Source: Mesohalobacter salilacus | Lineage (GTDB): Bacteria; Bacteroidota; Bacteroidia; Flavobacteriales; Flavobacteriaceae | Assembly (NCBI GenBank): GCA_003931895.1 | Contig: RRZV01000095.1 | Coordinates: 1 to 59,285 of the forward strand | DNA length: 59,285 nt | Reading direction: 5' to 3' | In this document: positions 1 through 8,885 of the stretch, in pieces | Numbering within the stretch: position 1 is the stretch's first letter | How the letters are laid out: the number at the start of each line of letters is the position of its first letter | Made by a program: the position numbers and the translations under genes | Notes under the pieces: generated by a model | Seen by the model: the letters and a program-made list of their open reading frames with translations, nothing else | Databases searched by the model: none | Told to the model about the DNA's origin: nothing

Positions 1-73
1 TTTACCGTTTTTTATCATCTTTGTTTTGTTTATAAAACGGTCAACTTATATCAGAGAATTACATTTTGTGAAG

Positions 74-129
74 GTGATGAGTGAAGAGTGAAGAGTGAAG
101 AGTGTTGAGTGAAGAGTGTTGAGTGATGA
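74..129. repeat. Heptamer tandem repeat (GTGAAGA/GTGTTGA/GTGATGA)
   Basis: Eight head-to-tail 7-bp units of the form GTGxxGA fill this stretch: GTGATGA, three GTGAAGA, GTGTTGA, GTGAAGA, GTGTTGA, GTGATGA. Only the two middle bases vary. No reading frame uses it. It lies about 200 bp upstream of the restriction-modification gene. The rest of 1-331 shows no gene or clear signal. Confidence 0.85.
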
Positions 130-331
130 GTTGTTGTTTGTTTTGAAGAGGTCGTCCGTAGGCAGTCAAGGAAAATAGAAATTGTTGTTCTGCTGATCAG
201 ACACCAGATGAATTGCTGCTATTGCAGGTTAACCCCAAAAGAATTACTGAGAAATTGTATCATAGCAATAGGTTTCACCAAAAAAATTAATATTTTTATA
301 CAATCAACCAAACCTCAAACGGCTTTACTTC

Positions 332-3300
332 ATGGCATTATTTCAATCTACCGTTTTTCAGAAATACCTAAAAGCACAAAATAATGCATTATTACACGAC
401 AAGTGGGAAGCTTACAAAAGCCATTTTCACAATCCCAGTATTCAAGAAAACATTAGAAATGCCAAAGAAGAACAGTATCAAGAAGGCTTTTTAAGAGATT
501 TGTTTGTCAATATTTTGGGTTATACGCTTAATCCTGATACCGATTTTAACCTGACAACTGAACTTAAAAATGTCAAAGATGCCAAAAAAGCTGATGGTGG
601 TATTATGGTTAATGAAAAAGTGGTTGGCGTGATAGAACTTAAAGGCACTAACACCACAGATTTAAGCAAAGTAGAAAGCCAAGCGTTTGGATATAAAGTC
701 AATCAACCGCATTGTAACTATGTGATCACTTCTAATTTTGAAAAATTGCGTTTTTATGTGGATAACGCCATAGAACACATTGCCTTTGATTTATTTCAGT
801 TGACCGAAGATGAGTTTAAACTCCTGTATTTGTGCTTGGCTTATGAAAATATCCGACAAGACATCCCTAAAAAACTTAAAAGCGAATCGCTAAGCCAGGA
901 AGATGTTATCACCAAACAGCTCTATAAAGATTACAGCTTATTTAAACGGGAGTTGTTTAATAATTTAACGGCTCTCAACCCAACCGTTGAACCGCTATTA
1001 CTATTTAAAAAATCTCAAAAACTCCTTGACCGCTTTTTGTTTTTATTTTTTGCAGAAGATCGCCATTTGTTACCGCCAAACTCGGTGCGATTGATTTTAA
1101 AACAATGGAAACAACTCAAAGAATTAGACGCTTATACACCCTTGTTTGACCGTTTTAAAAAATACTTTGGCTATCTCAACACAGGACACAAAGGCAAAAA
1201 ATACGATGTTTATCCGTACAACGGTGGTTTGTTTAAACCCGATGATATTTTAGATAACATAAAAATTGATGATGATTTATTGTATCAACATACGCTAAAA
1301 CTCTCAGAATATGATTTTGATAGTGAAGTTGATGTCAATATACTCGGACATATTTTTGAAAATTCGCTAAACGAAATTGAAGAAATACAAACCCAACTTG
1401 AAGAAAATCCACAGGAAGACGTCAAGATTAGTAAGCGAAAAAAAGACGGTGTGTTTTACACGCCAAAATACATCACCAAATACATTGTTGAAAATACCGT
1501 TGGCAAACTTTGTGAGGAACAAAAAGAAAAAAGAGACATTGCAGAAGAAGAATACACCATAAACCGCCAAAAGAAAACCAAAGAAAAACTCCTCAAAAAA
1601 CTCAAAGATTATAGAGATTGGCTATTGCAATTAACCATTGTTGACCCTGCTTGTGGCTCTGGAGCGTTTCTCAACGAAGCTTTAAATTACTTGATAGCCG
1701 AACACCAGTATTTAGATGAATTGGAAACCAAGCTAATGGGTGGTGGTTTTGTGTTTCCTAACGTTGAAAACAGCATTTTAGAACACAACCTTTACGGTGT
1801 AGATATCAATAATGAATCCGTTGAAATTGCTAAATTATCTCTTTGGCTCAGAACGGCACAGCCCAACCGTAAACTCAATGATTTAAGCAACAATATAAAA
1901 TGTGGAAACAGCCTTATAGATGATCCAGACGTAGCAGGCGATAAAGCTTTTCATTGGGAGACAGAATTTCCAAACGTGTTTAAGGAAAAAGACAAGCGCG
2001 CCTATCATATTACAACGGCGCTACACGACAGTAGAACATCCAAACGGATGATAGACTATAAAGTAAGAGAAAAGAGAGATGGCGGCACAAATCCCTACCC
2101 CAATTATAAAAAGCTAACGGCAGAAGAAGAAGTACTGATTACAGAAGAAGTATTACACATAGTAAAAGAAGATAAATTACAAATTCTGGCCTTCAATGTA
2201 TGTGCAGACCACATGCATCTGCTTCTAGTATGTGAAGAGGAAGACATCCCCAAAATCATGCAGAAAATAAAAGCAAAAACAGCCAGGAAAGTCAATATCC
2301 ATAAAGGTATAACTATACCATCAACAAAGGAGCAAGCAAGCAATCACATCCCAACAAAGGAGCATGCTCCTTTGCCCTCACAGAAAAGAAAAGAAGAGCA
2401 TGCTCCTTTGCCCTCACAGAAAAGAAAAGAAGAGTATGCTCCTTTGCCTCAGAGAGGCAAAAAACAAAACAGCCTATGGACACAAAAATATGGTTGCAAA
2501 CCCATCACAGATGAAACACAGCTTCACAACACTATAAAATATATCCAAAACAACAGAAGTAAACACCATTTACCAGAATCTCAAAACCTCAACAAACTAA
2601 TTGACGACCTCTGTTGCACTACAGATGTAGCCTTTGCCCCTGAATATAAAGGTGGCTTTGATGTGGTGATTGGGAATCCGCCTTATGTTAGACAAGAATT
2701 ATTTTCTGAAATTAAACCATATTTAAAAGAACATTACTTATGCTTTAATAGTGTTGCAGACCTTTATACGTATTTTGTGGAAAAAGGAATTGAATTGATT
2801 AATGATAATGGAATTTTTTCTTACATATTACCTAATAAATTCTTGAAAGCCTCTTATGGCAAAGAAATTCGTAAAGTGATTTCTTCCAAAAGTAATATTA
2901 TTTCAATCTATGATTTTGACGATTATCCTGTTTTTCAAGAAGCCACTACATACCCTATAATATTTGTCGTTAACAAAAATTTTGATAATGATTTAAAGAC
3001 TTTTAAATTTTCAGAAATTAGTAATAGGAGCAATGCAAGTGACCCAATTCATCAATTAAAAGAAAATGAAGTCAACGTTAATAAACCATTATTAAATGAA
3101 GAAAATTGGCAATTTCAAGATGTGAAAACATCAAATTTGGTAGATAAATTAAAGTCAAATTCAACATCTTTAAAGGTATTTGTAAATGATAAGATATTTA
3201 GAGGTGTATCAACTGGAAGAAATGAGGTTTTCATAATTGATGAAAAAAATTATAACGAATTAGTAAATGAAAAAAATAAAGATTATTTAAGAAAAATTGT

Positions 3301-4120
3301 TACTGGAAAAGAAGTTAAAAGAAACTCTTTAGTTTTTGATAATCTATATTTATTATTTATACCATGGGAATATGATTTAGAATTTGATGAAAACATAAAG
3401 AATTATCTATTAAAAAATAAAGATATATTATCATCAAGACCAGAAGTGAAAAAAGGTAGATTTAACTGGTGGTGTTTGAGCAGATATGGAAGTAAAAATT
3501 CAGAATATTTATTTAAGTCTAAAATTATTTATCCTAGAATAAATAATGAATGTAACTTTTATTATGACCAGTCAGGAGAATTTTCTTTATCAGATAATAA
3601 TTTTTTTATATCGACTGAAAAGAAATTTTTGTTACCCATACTTAATTCTAAACTCACTTTTTTTTATTTAAAAACAATAGCTTCTACATTACAAGGTGGG
3701 TATTTAGATTTTAGAAGACCCTATATTGAGACCATACCTATTAGGTTACCTAAAAATGAAAATTATTTCATTAAGAAAACGGATATAATGTTAGAATTAA
3801 ATAAGGTATTGCTTGATATAGAAACAAAATTCCAACGTTCCTTAAAACGTGAATTTCCCGAAGCCTTAGAAAAGCTACCCAAAAAACTTCAAAATTGGTA
3901 TGAGTTAAGTTTTGCCGACTTTGTCAAAGAGCTAAAAAAGAAAAAAATAAAACTCAGCCTCAGCCAAAAAGCCGAGTGGGAAGATTATTTTTTGGCAGAA
4001 CAACAAAAAGCCCTCGACCTGCAAGCCCAAATCAACGCCACAGATGCAGCAATAGACCAAATGGTATATGAGTTGTATGGGTTAACGGAGGAGGAGATAA
4101 AAATTGTTGAGAATAGTTAG
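332..4120 (+). CDS. Type IIG/Eco57I-like restriction-modification enzyme with internal HUH (Y1/RAYT) transposase-like insert
   Basis: Probable single-chain restriction enzyme and adenine-N6 methylase. The N-terminus carries a PD-(D/E)xK-like pattern (D88, then ELK at 102-104). Methylase motif I, DPACGSGAFL, lies at about 437-446, and the catalytic NPPY with VIGNPPYVR at about 781. A TaqI-like specificity region follows, then a Lys/Glu-rich C-terminus. Between motif I and NPPY, about residues 553-770 do not belong to the methylase. They contain AYHITTALHDSR, H627-M-H629 followed by LLL, and LWTQKYG, then Y737 in KYIQNNRSKHH, which is the layout of REP-associated Y1 transposases. The frame stays open through the insert. 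Length (1262 aa) exceeds the ~1000 aa usual for the family by about the insert's size. Motif and family assignments are from established families; activity is unknown. Confidence 0.85.
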   Translation: MALFQSTVFQKYLKAQNNALLHDKWEAYKSHFHNPSIQENIRNAKEEQYQEGFLRDLFVNILGYTLNPDTDFNLTTELKNVKDAKKADGGIMVNEKVVGVIELKGTNTTDLSKVESQAFGYKVNQPHCNYVITSNFEKLRFYVDNAIEHIAFDLFQLTEDEFKLLYLCLAYENIRQDIPKKLKSESLSQEDVITKQLYKDYSLFKRELFNNLTALNPTVEPLLLFKKSQKLLDRFLFLFFAEDRHLLPPNSVRLILKQWKQLKELDAYTPLFDRFKKYFGYLNTGHKGKKYDVYPYNGGLFKPDDILDNIKIDDDLLYQHTLKLSEYDFDSEVDVNILGHIFENSLNEIEEIQTQLEENPQEDVKISKRKKDGVFYTPKYITKYIVENTVGKLCEEQKEKRDIAEEEYTINRQKKTKEKLLKKLKDYRDWLLQLTIVDPACGSGAFLNEALNYLIAEHQYLDELETKLMGGGFVFPNVENSILEHNLYGVDINNESVEIAKLSLWLRTAQPNRKLNDLSNNIKCGNSLIDDPDVAGDKAFHWETEFPNVFKEKDKRAYHITTALHDSRTSKRMIDYKVREKRDGGTNPYPNYKKLTAEEEVLITEEVLHIVKEDKLQILAFNVCADHMHLLLVCEEEDIPKIMQKIKAKTARKVNIHKGITIPSTKEQASNHIPTKEHAPLPSQKRKEEHAPLPSQKRKEEYAPLPQRGKKQNSLWTQKYGCKPITDETQLHNTIKYIQNNRSKHHLPESQNLNKLIDDLCCTTDVAFAPEYKGGFDVVIGNPPYVRQELFSEIKPYLKEHYLCFNSVADLYTYFVEKGIELINDNGIFSYILPNKFLKASYGKEIRKVISSKSNIISIYDFDDYPVFQEATTYPIIFVVNKNFDNDLKTFKFSEISNRSNASDPIHQLKENEVNVNKPLLNEENWQFQDVKTSNLVDKLKSNSTSLKVFVNDKIFRGVSTGRNEVFIIDEKNYNELVNEKNKDYLRKIVTGKEVKRNSLVFDNLYLLFIPWEYDLEFDENIKNYLLKNKDILSSRPEVKKGRFNWWCLSRYGSKNSEYLFKSKIIYPRINNECNFYYDQSGEFSLSDNNFFISTEKKFLLPILNSKLTFFYLKTIASTLQGGYLDFRRPYIETIPIRLPKNENYFIKKTDIMLELNKVLLDIETKFQRSLKREFPEALEKLPKKLQNWYELSFADFVKELKKKKIKLSLSQKAEWEDYFLAEQQKALDLQAQINATDAAIDQMVYELYGLTEEEIKIVENS
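2356..2455 (+). repeat. In-frame 36-bp repeats with palindromes inside the transposase-like insert
   Basis: Two exact 36-bp units (2361-2396, 2397-2432) and a third degenerate one from 2433 encode EHAPLPSQKRKE twice and then EYAPLPQRGKK. The first unit starts inside the perfect 18-bp palindrome AAAGGAGCATGCTCCTTT (2356-2373). The third ends in a hairpin, TTTGCCTC-AGA-GAGGCAAA. The period is 12 codons, so copy-number change keeps the frame. The palindromic character resembles the REP hairpins that Y1/RAYT enzymes recognise. Confidence 0.8.
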
Positions 4121-4122
4121 AG

Positions 4123-5457
4123 ATGGAGGAAAAAATAATGTTTATAGGCGAATGGTGGTTGCCAGGTAATTCTGACAATAAATTTGGAGGTGTTTTGTCT
4201 GTAACAGAAAACAAAAAATTTGAGCTTATGCTAATAGGCGATTTTCAATCTGAAAATTGGAGAGAAGATTTAATATATGGTAATGCAACTAAGACAACTG
4301 AGAATAAACAAAACTATTTTATTTTACACACTAACCATAAGGTACAGTCATCATATTTAGGATTTAGTAAATCTAAATATTTGGTTCATAAATTTTTGAA
4401 GACTTCCATCAGTAAAGGTGTTTTCCAACATCGATTTTTGAATTGTAATTTAAAATCTAATAATTATTCAAAAATACGCAGTATTTCTAATCGCAAAGTA
4501 AAACCAGATCCAGACGGTTCACTTTCAATTGAAGTGGGTAAGTTTAAAACCTTTTTGCTTTTAGAAAACCAAGAAAAAAAATACATATTTCAAATAGGAT
4601 TAGGCTACAAAGCTAATTTCGAAAATATTACACTGAATACTATAAGTTCAATAAATATCGAATACAAAGAACCCGTTTTGTTTGAAAAGTTTGATATTGA
4701 TAGGAAAATATTAGATTGCTTCTTTACCATAATTTGTGATAATGTAACGTATTCAAATGACATCAAAATTTATTCTGAATATCTGAATGAAAAAAAGCAT
4801 AAAATTGCATTCGATTTATATCAAAAAAATAAGCTTCTAACAACCAATCATAACTCTGCCAACGCTTATGAAGTTCTATTTAACCTACTAGATTTAAAAG
4901 ATAAAGATTATCTGCTAAAATTTCATGACTTTTATCTGAATAATGAACAAATATTTGGTTATTTTAGTGACAATAAATCAAACGAAAATCTACAAATTCA
5001 AAATAGGTTCTTGAATATTGTAACTGCTTTAGAGATTTACAGTAGGTCAATCAAGCCAGATGAAGAAATAAGAAAAACTCATTCTAAAATAAGAAATGAT
5101 ATTTTATCAAAATGTTCTAAAAATGAACGAGAGTGGTTAGAAAAAAGGTTAAAATCAAAAATTCAATTAAAATTGAAAGAGCGAATTTTATTATTAATTC
5201 AAACTTTTATACCAAAAAATGAATTAGGGTTTTTATTAGGTGATTTAGACAATATTATTGAAACTAGGCATAAACTTGTTCATTCAAATATTAAAAACCC
5301 TGATTTGGTAATTACAGATACCTCTATGCTATTTATACTAACTAACAAACTAGAAATTCTTTTTTCAATTATAAGTTTAAAAGAGTCCGGTTTTAATAAA
5401 ACTCAACTTTTAGAAGCATTCAATAAACTGCTAAATAATCGCCCATATTTAAATTAA
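4123..5457 (+). CDS. ApeA-like HEPN-domain protein (putative anti-phage RNase)
   Basis: Unusual N-terminal motif FIGEWWLPG, then a Gly-rich beta region, resembles the ApeA N-terminal domain. The C-terminal helical half ends with R382-HKLV-H387, the Rx4H catalytic motif of HEPN ribonucleases. ApeA of Escherichia coli is an anti-phage HEPN protein in the literature; this 444-aa protein has a comparable domain order. It begins two bases after the upstream restriction-modification gene, so the two are probably co-transcribed as a small defence cassette. The ATG at 4138 (MFIGEWW) is an alternative start and has GGAGG upstream of it, which would remove five residues. Family assignment is from motifs by eye, not a search. 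Confidence 0.7.
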   Translation: MEEKIMFIGEWWLPGNSDNKFGGVLSVTENKKFELMLIGDFQSENWREDLIYGNATKTTENKQNYFILHTNHKVQSSYLGFSKSKYLVHKFLKTSISKGVFQHRFLNCNLKSNNYSKIRSISNRKVKPDPDGSLSIEVGKFKTFLLLENQEKKYIFQIGLGYKANFENITLNTISSINIEYKEPVLFEKFDIDRKILDCFFTIICDNVTYSNDIKIYSEYLNEKKHKIAFDLYQKNKLLTTNHNSANAYEVLFNLLDLKDKDYLLKFHDFYLNNEQIFGYFSDNKSNENLQIQNRFLNIVTALEIYSRSIKPDEEIRKTHSKIRNDILSKCSKNEREWLEKRLKSKIQLKLKERILLLIQTFIPKNELGFLLGDLDNIIETRHKLVHSNIKNPDLVITDTSMLFILTNKLEILFSIISLKESGFNKTQLLEAFNKLLNNRPYLN

Positions 5458-5523
5458 ACTATGATAGCAACCCAACTCCCCATCATCAACTTTTTAGAAT
5501 AATTAAATGTTATTATTTAAATT

Positions 5524-5598
5524 AAACCCATAAACATCCTTATCGCCCCGGACGCTTTTAAGGACAGCCTATCGGCAATGGTGGTCGTGCTTCCATAG
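5524..5598 (+). pseudogene. Glycerate kinase N-terminal remnant
   Basis: The frame 5524-5598 reads KPINILIAPDAFKDSLSAM and then runs into VVVLP and a stop. NILIAPDAFKDSLSA is the hallmark N-terminus of glycerate kinase (GarK/GlxK family). No start codon is in frame (a TAA lies just upstream), and nothing after Met resembles the enzyme. It is therefore a short relic, perhaps left when the neighbouring genes were inserted. The rest of 5458-5708 shows no gene. Confidence 0.7.
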
Positions 5599-5708
5599 AT
5601 ATTACAATTCGCAATACTTTTTTTTCGCTATTTCAAATTTGGAAGTTTAGAAAAGGCGATGAGAATTCATTTTACGCTCAATAACTAAAAATTGGCGTCG
5701 CAGAGCAA

Positions 5709-7511
5709 TTAATCCTTCCCTTTAAACCCATCAAAATGTTTAAGCTCGAGAGCTTCAGTAGATGGTCCCAACCCATTAATAACGTGATTAATCCCGCCAT
5801 GTTTTCCAGAAAAGGTTGAGATATGGTGTATTAAAATCCCGGAATGGTTGGGGACTTCCACGGCATTTTCTACCCTAACTTGGTTTGTGATTGTGGGCTC
5901 ACCACTAAAGAAACTGTAAATACCCAGCCCGTAGGCTTCGTGGTGTTGTACGTAATCTGCTACTTTATACGATGCATAACCGGGTTTTCCTTGGTCGTTC
6001 CATACCTTATTACTTGGGGGACGATAAGGAATCTCAGACTGATAAAAATAAGTTCTACCGTATTCTCCATTCCAAAGCGTTTGATAAGCTTGAAAATGCT
6101 CGTTAAACAACCCGTAAATAGTCACATAATCGCCATTCACCACAAGGCCGTGTTTATTTACTCCATCCAGCCAACCTGTGCCCACACCATGATCAGCACG
6201 CCACAACCAAAAATGATCACCAATAACATAGTTGCTGTTGATGGTCAAGGTGGTTTCTGCGAGACCAGCTTCAGCACCACCCACTCTGCAATAAATATCA
6301 TGCAGAGAAATGGGATTGTCGGGATAATTAGAGTTAACGTCCTCAGTGCCTATTTCAATCAATGTAGGTGATAGTTTAGGTCCGGCATCTACCATAAACC
6401 CTGCTAACTTCACGCCTGGAATATCCAGCGTCGCCAGGGCTACCTCGCCGTTTTGCGGAATAAGTGTTGGCAACCCAAGTCCTAGAACTACCGTATTGGG
6501 TTGAGTGATATGAAGTGTTTCATCAATTTTATAAATTCCTGGTGTTAATAAAAGATGTTTACCCTTAGCTAGGGCTTGATTTATAGAATTGGCGTCATCT
6601 TGATTAGGATTTGCAATATAAAAAGATGTTATAGGTATGAGCTCACCATCTTCATCAGCATTTATCCAAGTTGGCCCTGAAGTTTTCCGACGTAAAGCAG
6701 GAACAAAAACTGCATAATCTCCGGATGGAGTGTAAGTTAAGAATGGCTTTTCACGAATGACTGGTGTTTTATCAATAATAGTGGTTGGTTTTGTAGGCCA
6801 TGTATCTTGTGGTGCACCTTTTACACCAATAAATACGCGGTTCCAGTTGCCACCTTCCCAAGAACCAATGCTAGAGTTTCTGGTCATCCATTGTTGTCCA
6901 GAGGTCAATCCCGCTCTGCCTTCTACAACAGAATTTGCCAAAACACCACCACTCGCCCAACTGCCTTTATCAAAATTGATATCACCGACAACATGCATCC
7001 TTCTGTATGGAGCAGCCTGTGATACTGCCCAATATATCATTTTATCATCCTTTGGTATAACTTTAAAATTTTCAGCGCCACGCCAAAACATAGTCGTGAC
7101 TTTATTAGGAATATTATCATTGCTGGTGCTGGTGGTCGATTGGACTGCTCCGCGGATGGTCACATCTTCGGGATATCTGCCTAAGCCTAAAGCCTGCATA
7201 TAATAATCTACTGTTATATCCAAATCGTAGATCCCAGGTTTAAAAAGCAAAGCGTAGCGTTCTGAGCCAAATTCTCTATATCTCTGCTGCTCATGTAAAG
7301 CTTTTAAGGTCTTTTTCACCCTATATGGATCCATAGTATCGTCAAAAATAAATACATTTTTCCCGAATATTGAGGTATTTTTAGAGGTATCTACGGCACT
7401 CTGCTGATGTTTGACATTTGAGCATCCGTAAACTATTGCGAACAAAATCAAAACAAGTAAGGCAACTACAAAATATCTATGAAAGCTTATAAAATACATC
7501 TCATGTATCAT
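5709..7511 (-). CDS. Secreted beta-helix (pectate lyase/GH55-like) lipoprotein
   Basis: Large exported protein of about 600 aa. The frame opens at 7607, but the ATG at 7511 (MIHEMYFIS) or 7499 puts the hydrophobic stretch VVALLVLILFAIVYGC at the N-terminus, ending in a lipobox Cys, so a start there is preferred. The body has repeated short beta motifs typical of parallel beta-helices, such as ALLFKPGIYDL, HLLLTPGIYKI, LHITQPNTVVLGLGLPTL and VKLAGFMVDAG. Similar proteins are annotated as pectate-lyase-fold, GH55-like or factor 5/8-type proteins, so a surface role on a polysaccharide is likely, but the substrate cannot be read. It stands alone, divergent from the ABC transporter genes. Confidence 0.7.
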   Translation of the reverse strand: MIHEMYFISFHRYFVVALLVLILFAIVYGCSNVKHQQSAVDTSKNTSIFGKNVFIFDDTMDPYRVKKTLKALHEQQRYREFGSERYALLFKPGIYDLDITVDYYMQALGLGRYPEDVTIRGAVQSTTSTSNDNIPNKVTTMFWRGAENFKVIPKDDKMIYWAVSQAAPYRRMHVVGDINFDKGSWASGGVLANSVVEGRAGLTSGQQWMTRNSSIGSWEGGNWNRVFIGVKGAPQDTWPTKPTTIIDKTPVIREKPFLTYTPSGDYAVFVPALRRKTSGPTWINADEDGELIPITSFYIANPNQDDANSINQALAKGKHLLLTPGIYKIDETLHITQPNTVVLGLGLPTLIPQNGEVALATLDIPGVKLAGFMVDAGPKLSPTLIEIGTEDVNSNYPDNPISLHDIYCRVGGAEAGLAETTLTINSNYVIGDHFWLWRADHGVGTGWLDGVNKHGLVVNGDYVTIYGLFNEHFQAYQTLWNGEYGRTYFYQSEIPYRPPSNKVWNDQGKPGYASYKVADYVQHHEAYGLGIYSFFSGEPTITNQVRVENAVEVPNHSGILIHHISTFSGKHGGINHVINGLGPSTEALELKHFDGFKGKD

Positions 7512-7695
7512 CAATTTATAGGTTAAAGTGGTATCAATAATACAAATAAAATGAGAAGAAAGCCAATTTTCAATTAAATATACATAGACGTAGTAATTCA
7601 GATTCAAACCTAAAAGGCTGATTAAACACTATTAAAAGTATCATAAAGAAAATATTGTGATTTAAATGAAAAAAAAGAAATTATATCCATAAGAT

Positions 7696-7723
7696 TTTGC
7701 TCTCGTTAATAATCTTATTTTTG
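7696..7723 (+). promoter_or_regulatory. Putative promoter of the ABC importer operon
   Basis: TATTTTTG (7716-7723) matches the Bacteroidota -7 consensus TAnnTTTG. TTTG at 7696-7699 is a weak -33 partner with a 16-nt spacer, shorter than the usual 18-21. Transcription would start close to 7730, giving a leader of about 10 nt before the ATG at 7740. Confidence 0.4.
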
Positions 7724-7739
7724 TTCTAAAATTGAAGTT

Positions 7740-8885
7740 ATGCTAAGAACCTTGTTTCTTCTTGGACTTGTGGTGATGATGTGGTCTTGTGTCAATCAAC
7801 CAAAATCGGAAACGTCGAAACCCACTGAACAATCCAAACCCAGCGCATTTAAAATAGATTATGCAAAAGGATTTGAGGTACAGGTCTTTGAAGGTTACAA
7901 ACTTCTAACAATAACCGAAGCCTGGCCCAACGCCGATAAAACCTTTACCTATTTACTACAAGAATCTGAAGATATCAATATATCCAGTTTAGGTTATGAC
8001 TATAAAATAAAGGTTCCTATCAAAAGTCTTGTTGTCACCTCAACAACACATATTCCAGCTCTAGAAGCTTTGGGTGTGCTCGACCTCTTAGTGGGTTTCC
8101 CCAACACCGATTATATTTCTTCAGATCAAGCCAGAAGTTTGATAGACCAAGGTGAAATCAAAAATGTAGGGCAAGACCAAAATTTAAACACTGAACTCTT
8201 ATTATCTCTACAGCCCGATGTGTTAGTGAGTTTTGCGGTTAAGGGACAAAACAAATCTGTCGAGAGCATCAAAAAAGCTAATATTCCTGTGCTGTATAAC
8301 GCCGATTGGGTGGAATCTCATCCCTTAGGCAAAGCCGAATGGATCAAGTTTTTTGGACTGCTCTTTGGCAAAAACGACAAGGCACAGCAAATTTTTAATA
8401 CCATTAAAACCGAATACGAAAAAGCCAAAACCCTAGCCTCTGAGAGTCAAACCAAACCCACTGTCATCTCTGGTGCCTTATGGAAAGACCAATGGTATTT
8501 ACCAGGCGGTAACAGTTGGCAAGCCCAATTGATAGCCGATGCCCATGCCGAGTATCTGTATGCTGAAACAGATAGCAGCGGAAGCTTGTCCTTGTCGCTT
8601 GAAAGTGTATTAAACGACAGTCAAAATGCAGAGTATTGGATTGCGCCAGCACAATTCACCTCTTACCAACAAATGTCGGATCAACAAAAACACTACGAAA
8701 AGTTTAAAGCTTTTGAAAATAAAAATATTTATACATTTGCTAAGGCCAAAGGTCAGACCGGTGGCGTATTGTATTATGAATTAGCTCCTCAACGTCCAGA
8801 TTGGGTGCTTAAAGATTTAATACAAATCTTTCATCCTGAGCTTTTAACCGATTATGAACCAAAATTTTTCAAACCCTTAGATTAG
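7740..8885 (+). CDS. ABC transporter substrate-binding lipoprotein (iron-chelate/cobalamin type)
   Basis: Periplasm-facing binding component of a metal-chelate importer. The signal sequence LLGLVVMMWSC ends in a lipobox Cys at residue 17. The body has the class III binding-protein pattern: SLVVTSTTHIPALEALGVLDLLVGF, then LLLSLQPDVLVSF at the lobe hinge, and IPVLYNADWVESHPLGKAEWIKFFGLLFGK leading into the helical backbone. Length 381 aa is normal for Bacteroidota FecB/BtuF-like proteins. The permease gene overlaps its stop codon by one base and the ATPase follows, so the three form one operon. Whether the ligand is a siderophore, haem or cobalamin is not readable; no cobalamin riboswitch was seen upstream. 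Confidence 0.9.
   Translation: MLRTLFLLGLVVMMWSCVNQPKSETSKPTEQSKPSAFKIDYAKGFEVQVFEGYKLLTITEAWPNADKTFTYLLQESEDINISSLGYDYKIKVPIKSLVVTSTTHIPALEALGVLDLLVGFPNTDYISSDQARSLIDQGEIKNVGQDQNLNTELLLSLQPDVLVSFAVKGQNKSVESIKKANIPVLYNADWVESHPLGKAEWIKFFGLLFGKNDKAQQIFNTIKTEYEKAKTLASESQTKPTVISGALWKDQWYLPGGNSWQAQLIADAHAEYLYAETDSSGSLSLSLESVLNDSQNAEYWIAPAQFTSYQQMSDQQKHYEKFKAFENKNIYTFAKAKGQTGGVLYYELAPQRPDWVLKDLIQIFHPELLTDYEPKFFKPLD

Noticed and set aside
2104-2343. Minus-strand frame within the transposase-like insert
   Set aside because: Antisense to clear HUH motifs and without a recognisable domain.
6757-7203. Plus-strand frame of 148 aa opposite the beta-helix gene
   Set aside because: Lies wholly inside the well-supported minus-strand gene and has no coding features of its own.
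7620-7740. Cobalamin riboswitch before the ABC importer
   Set aside because: The leader is only about 10 nt from the likely start of transcription and no B12-box-like sequence is seen.
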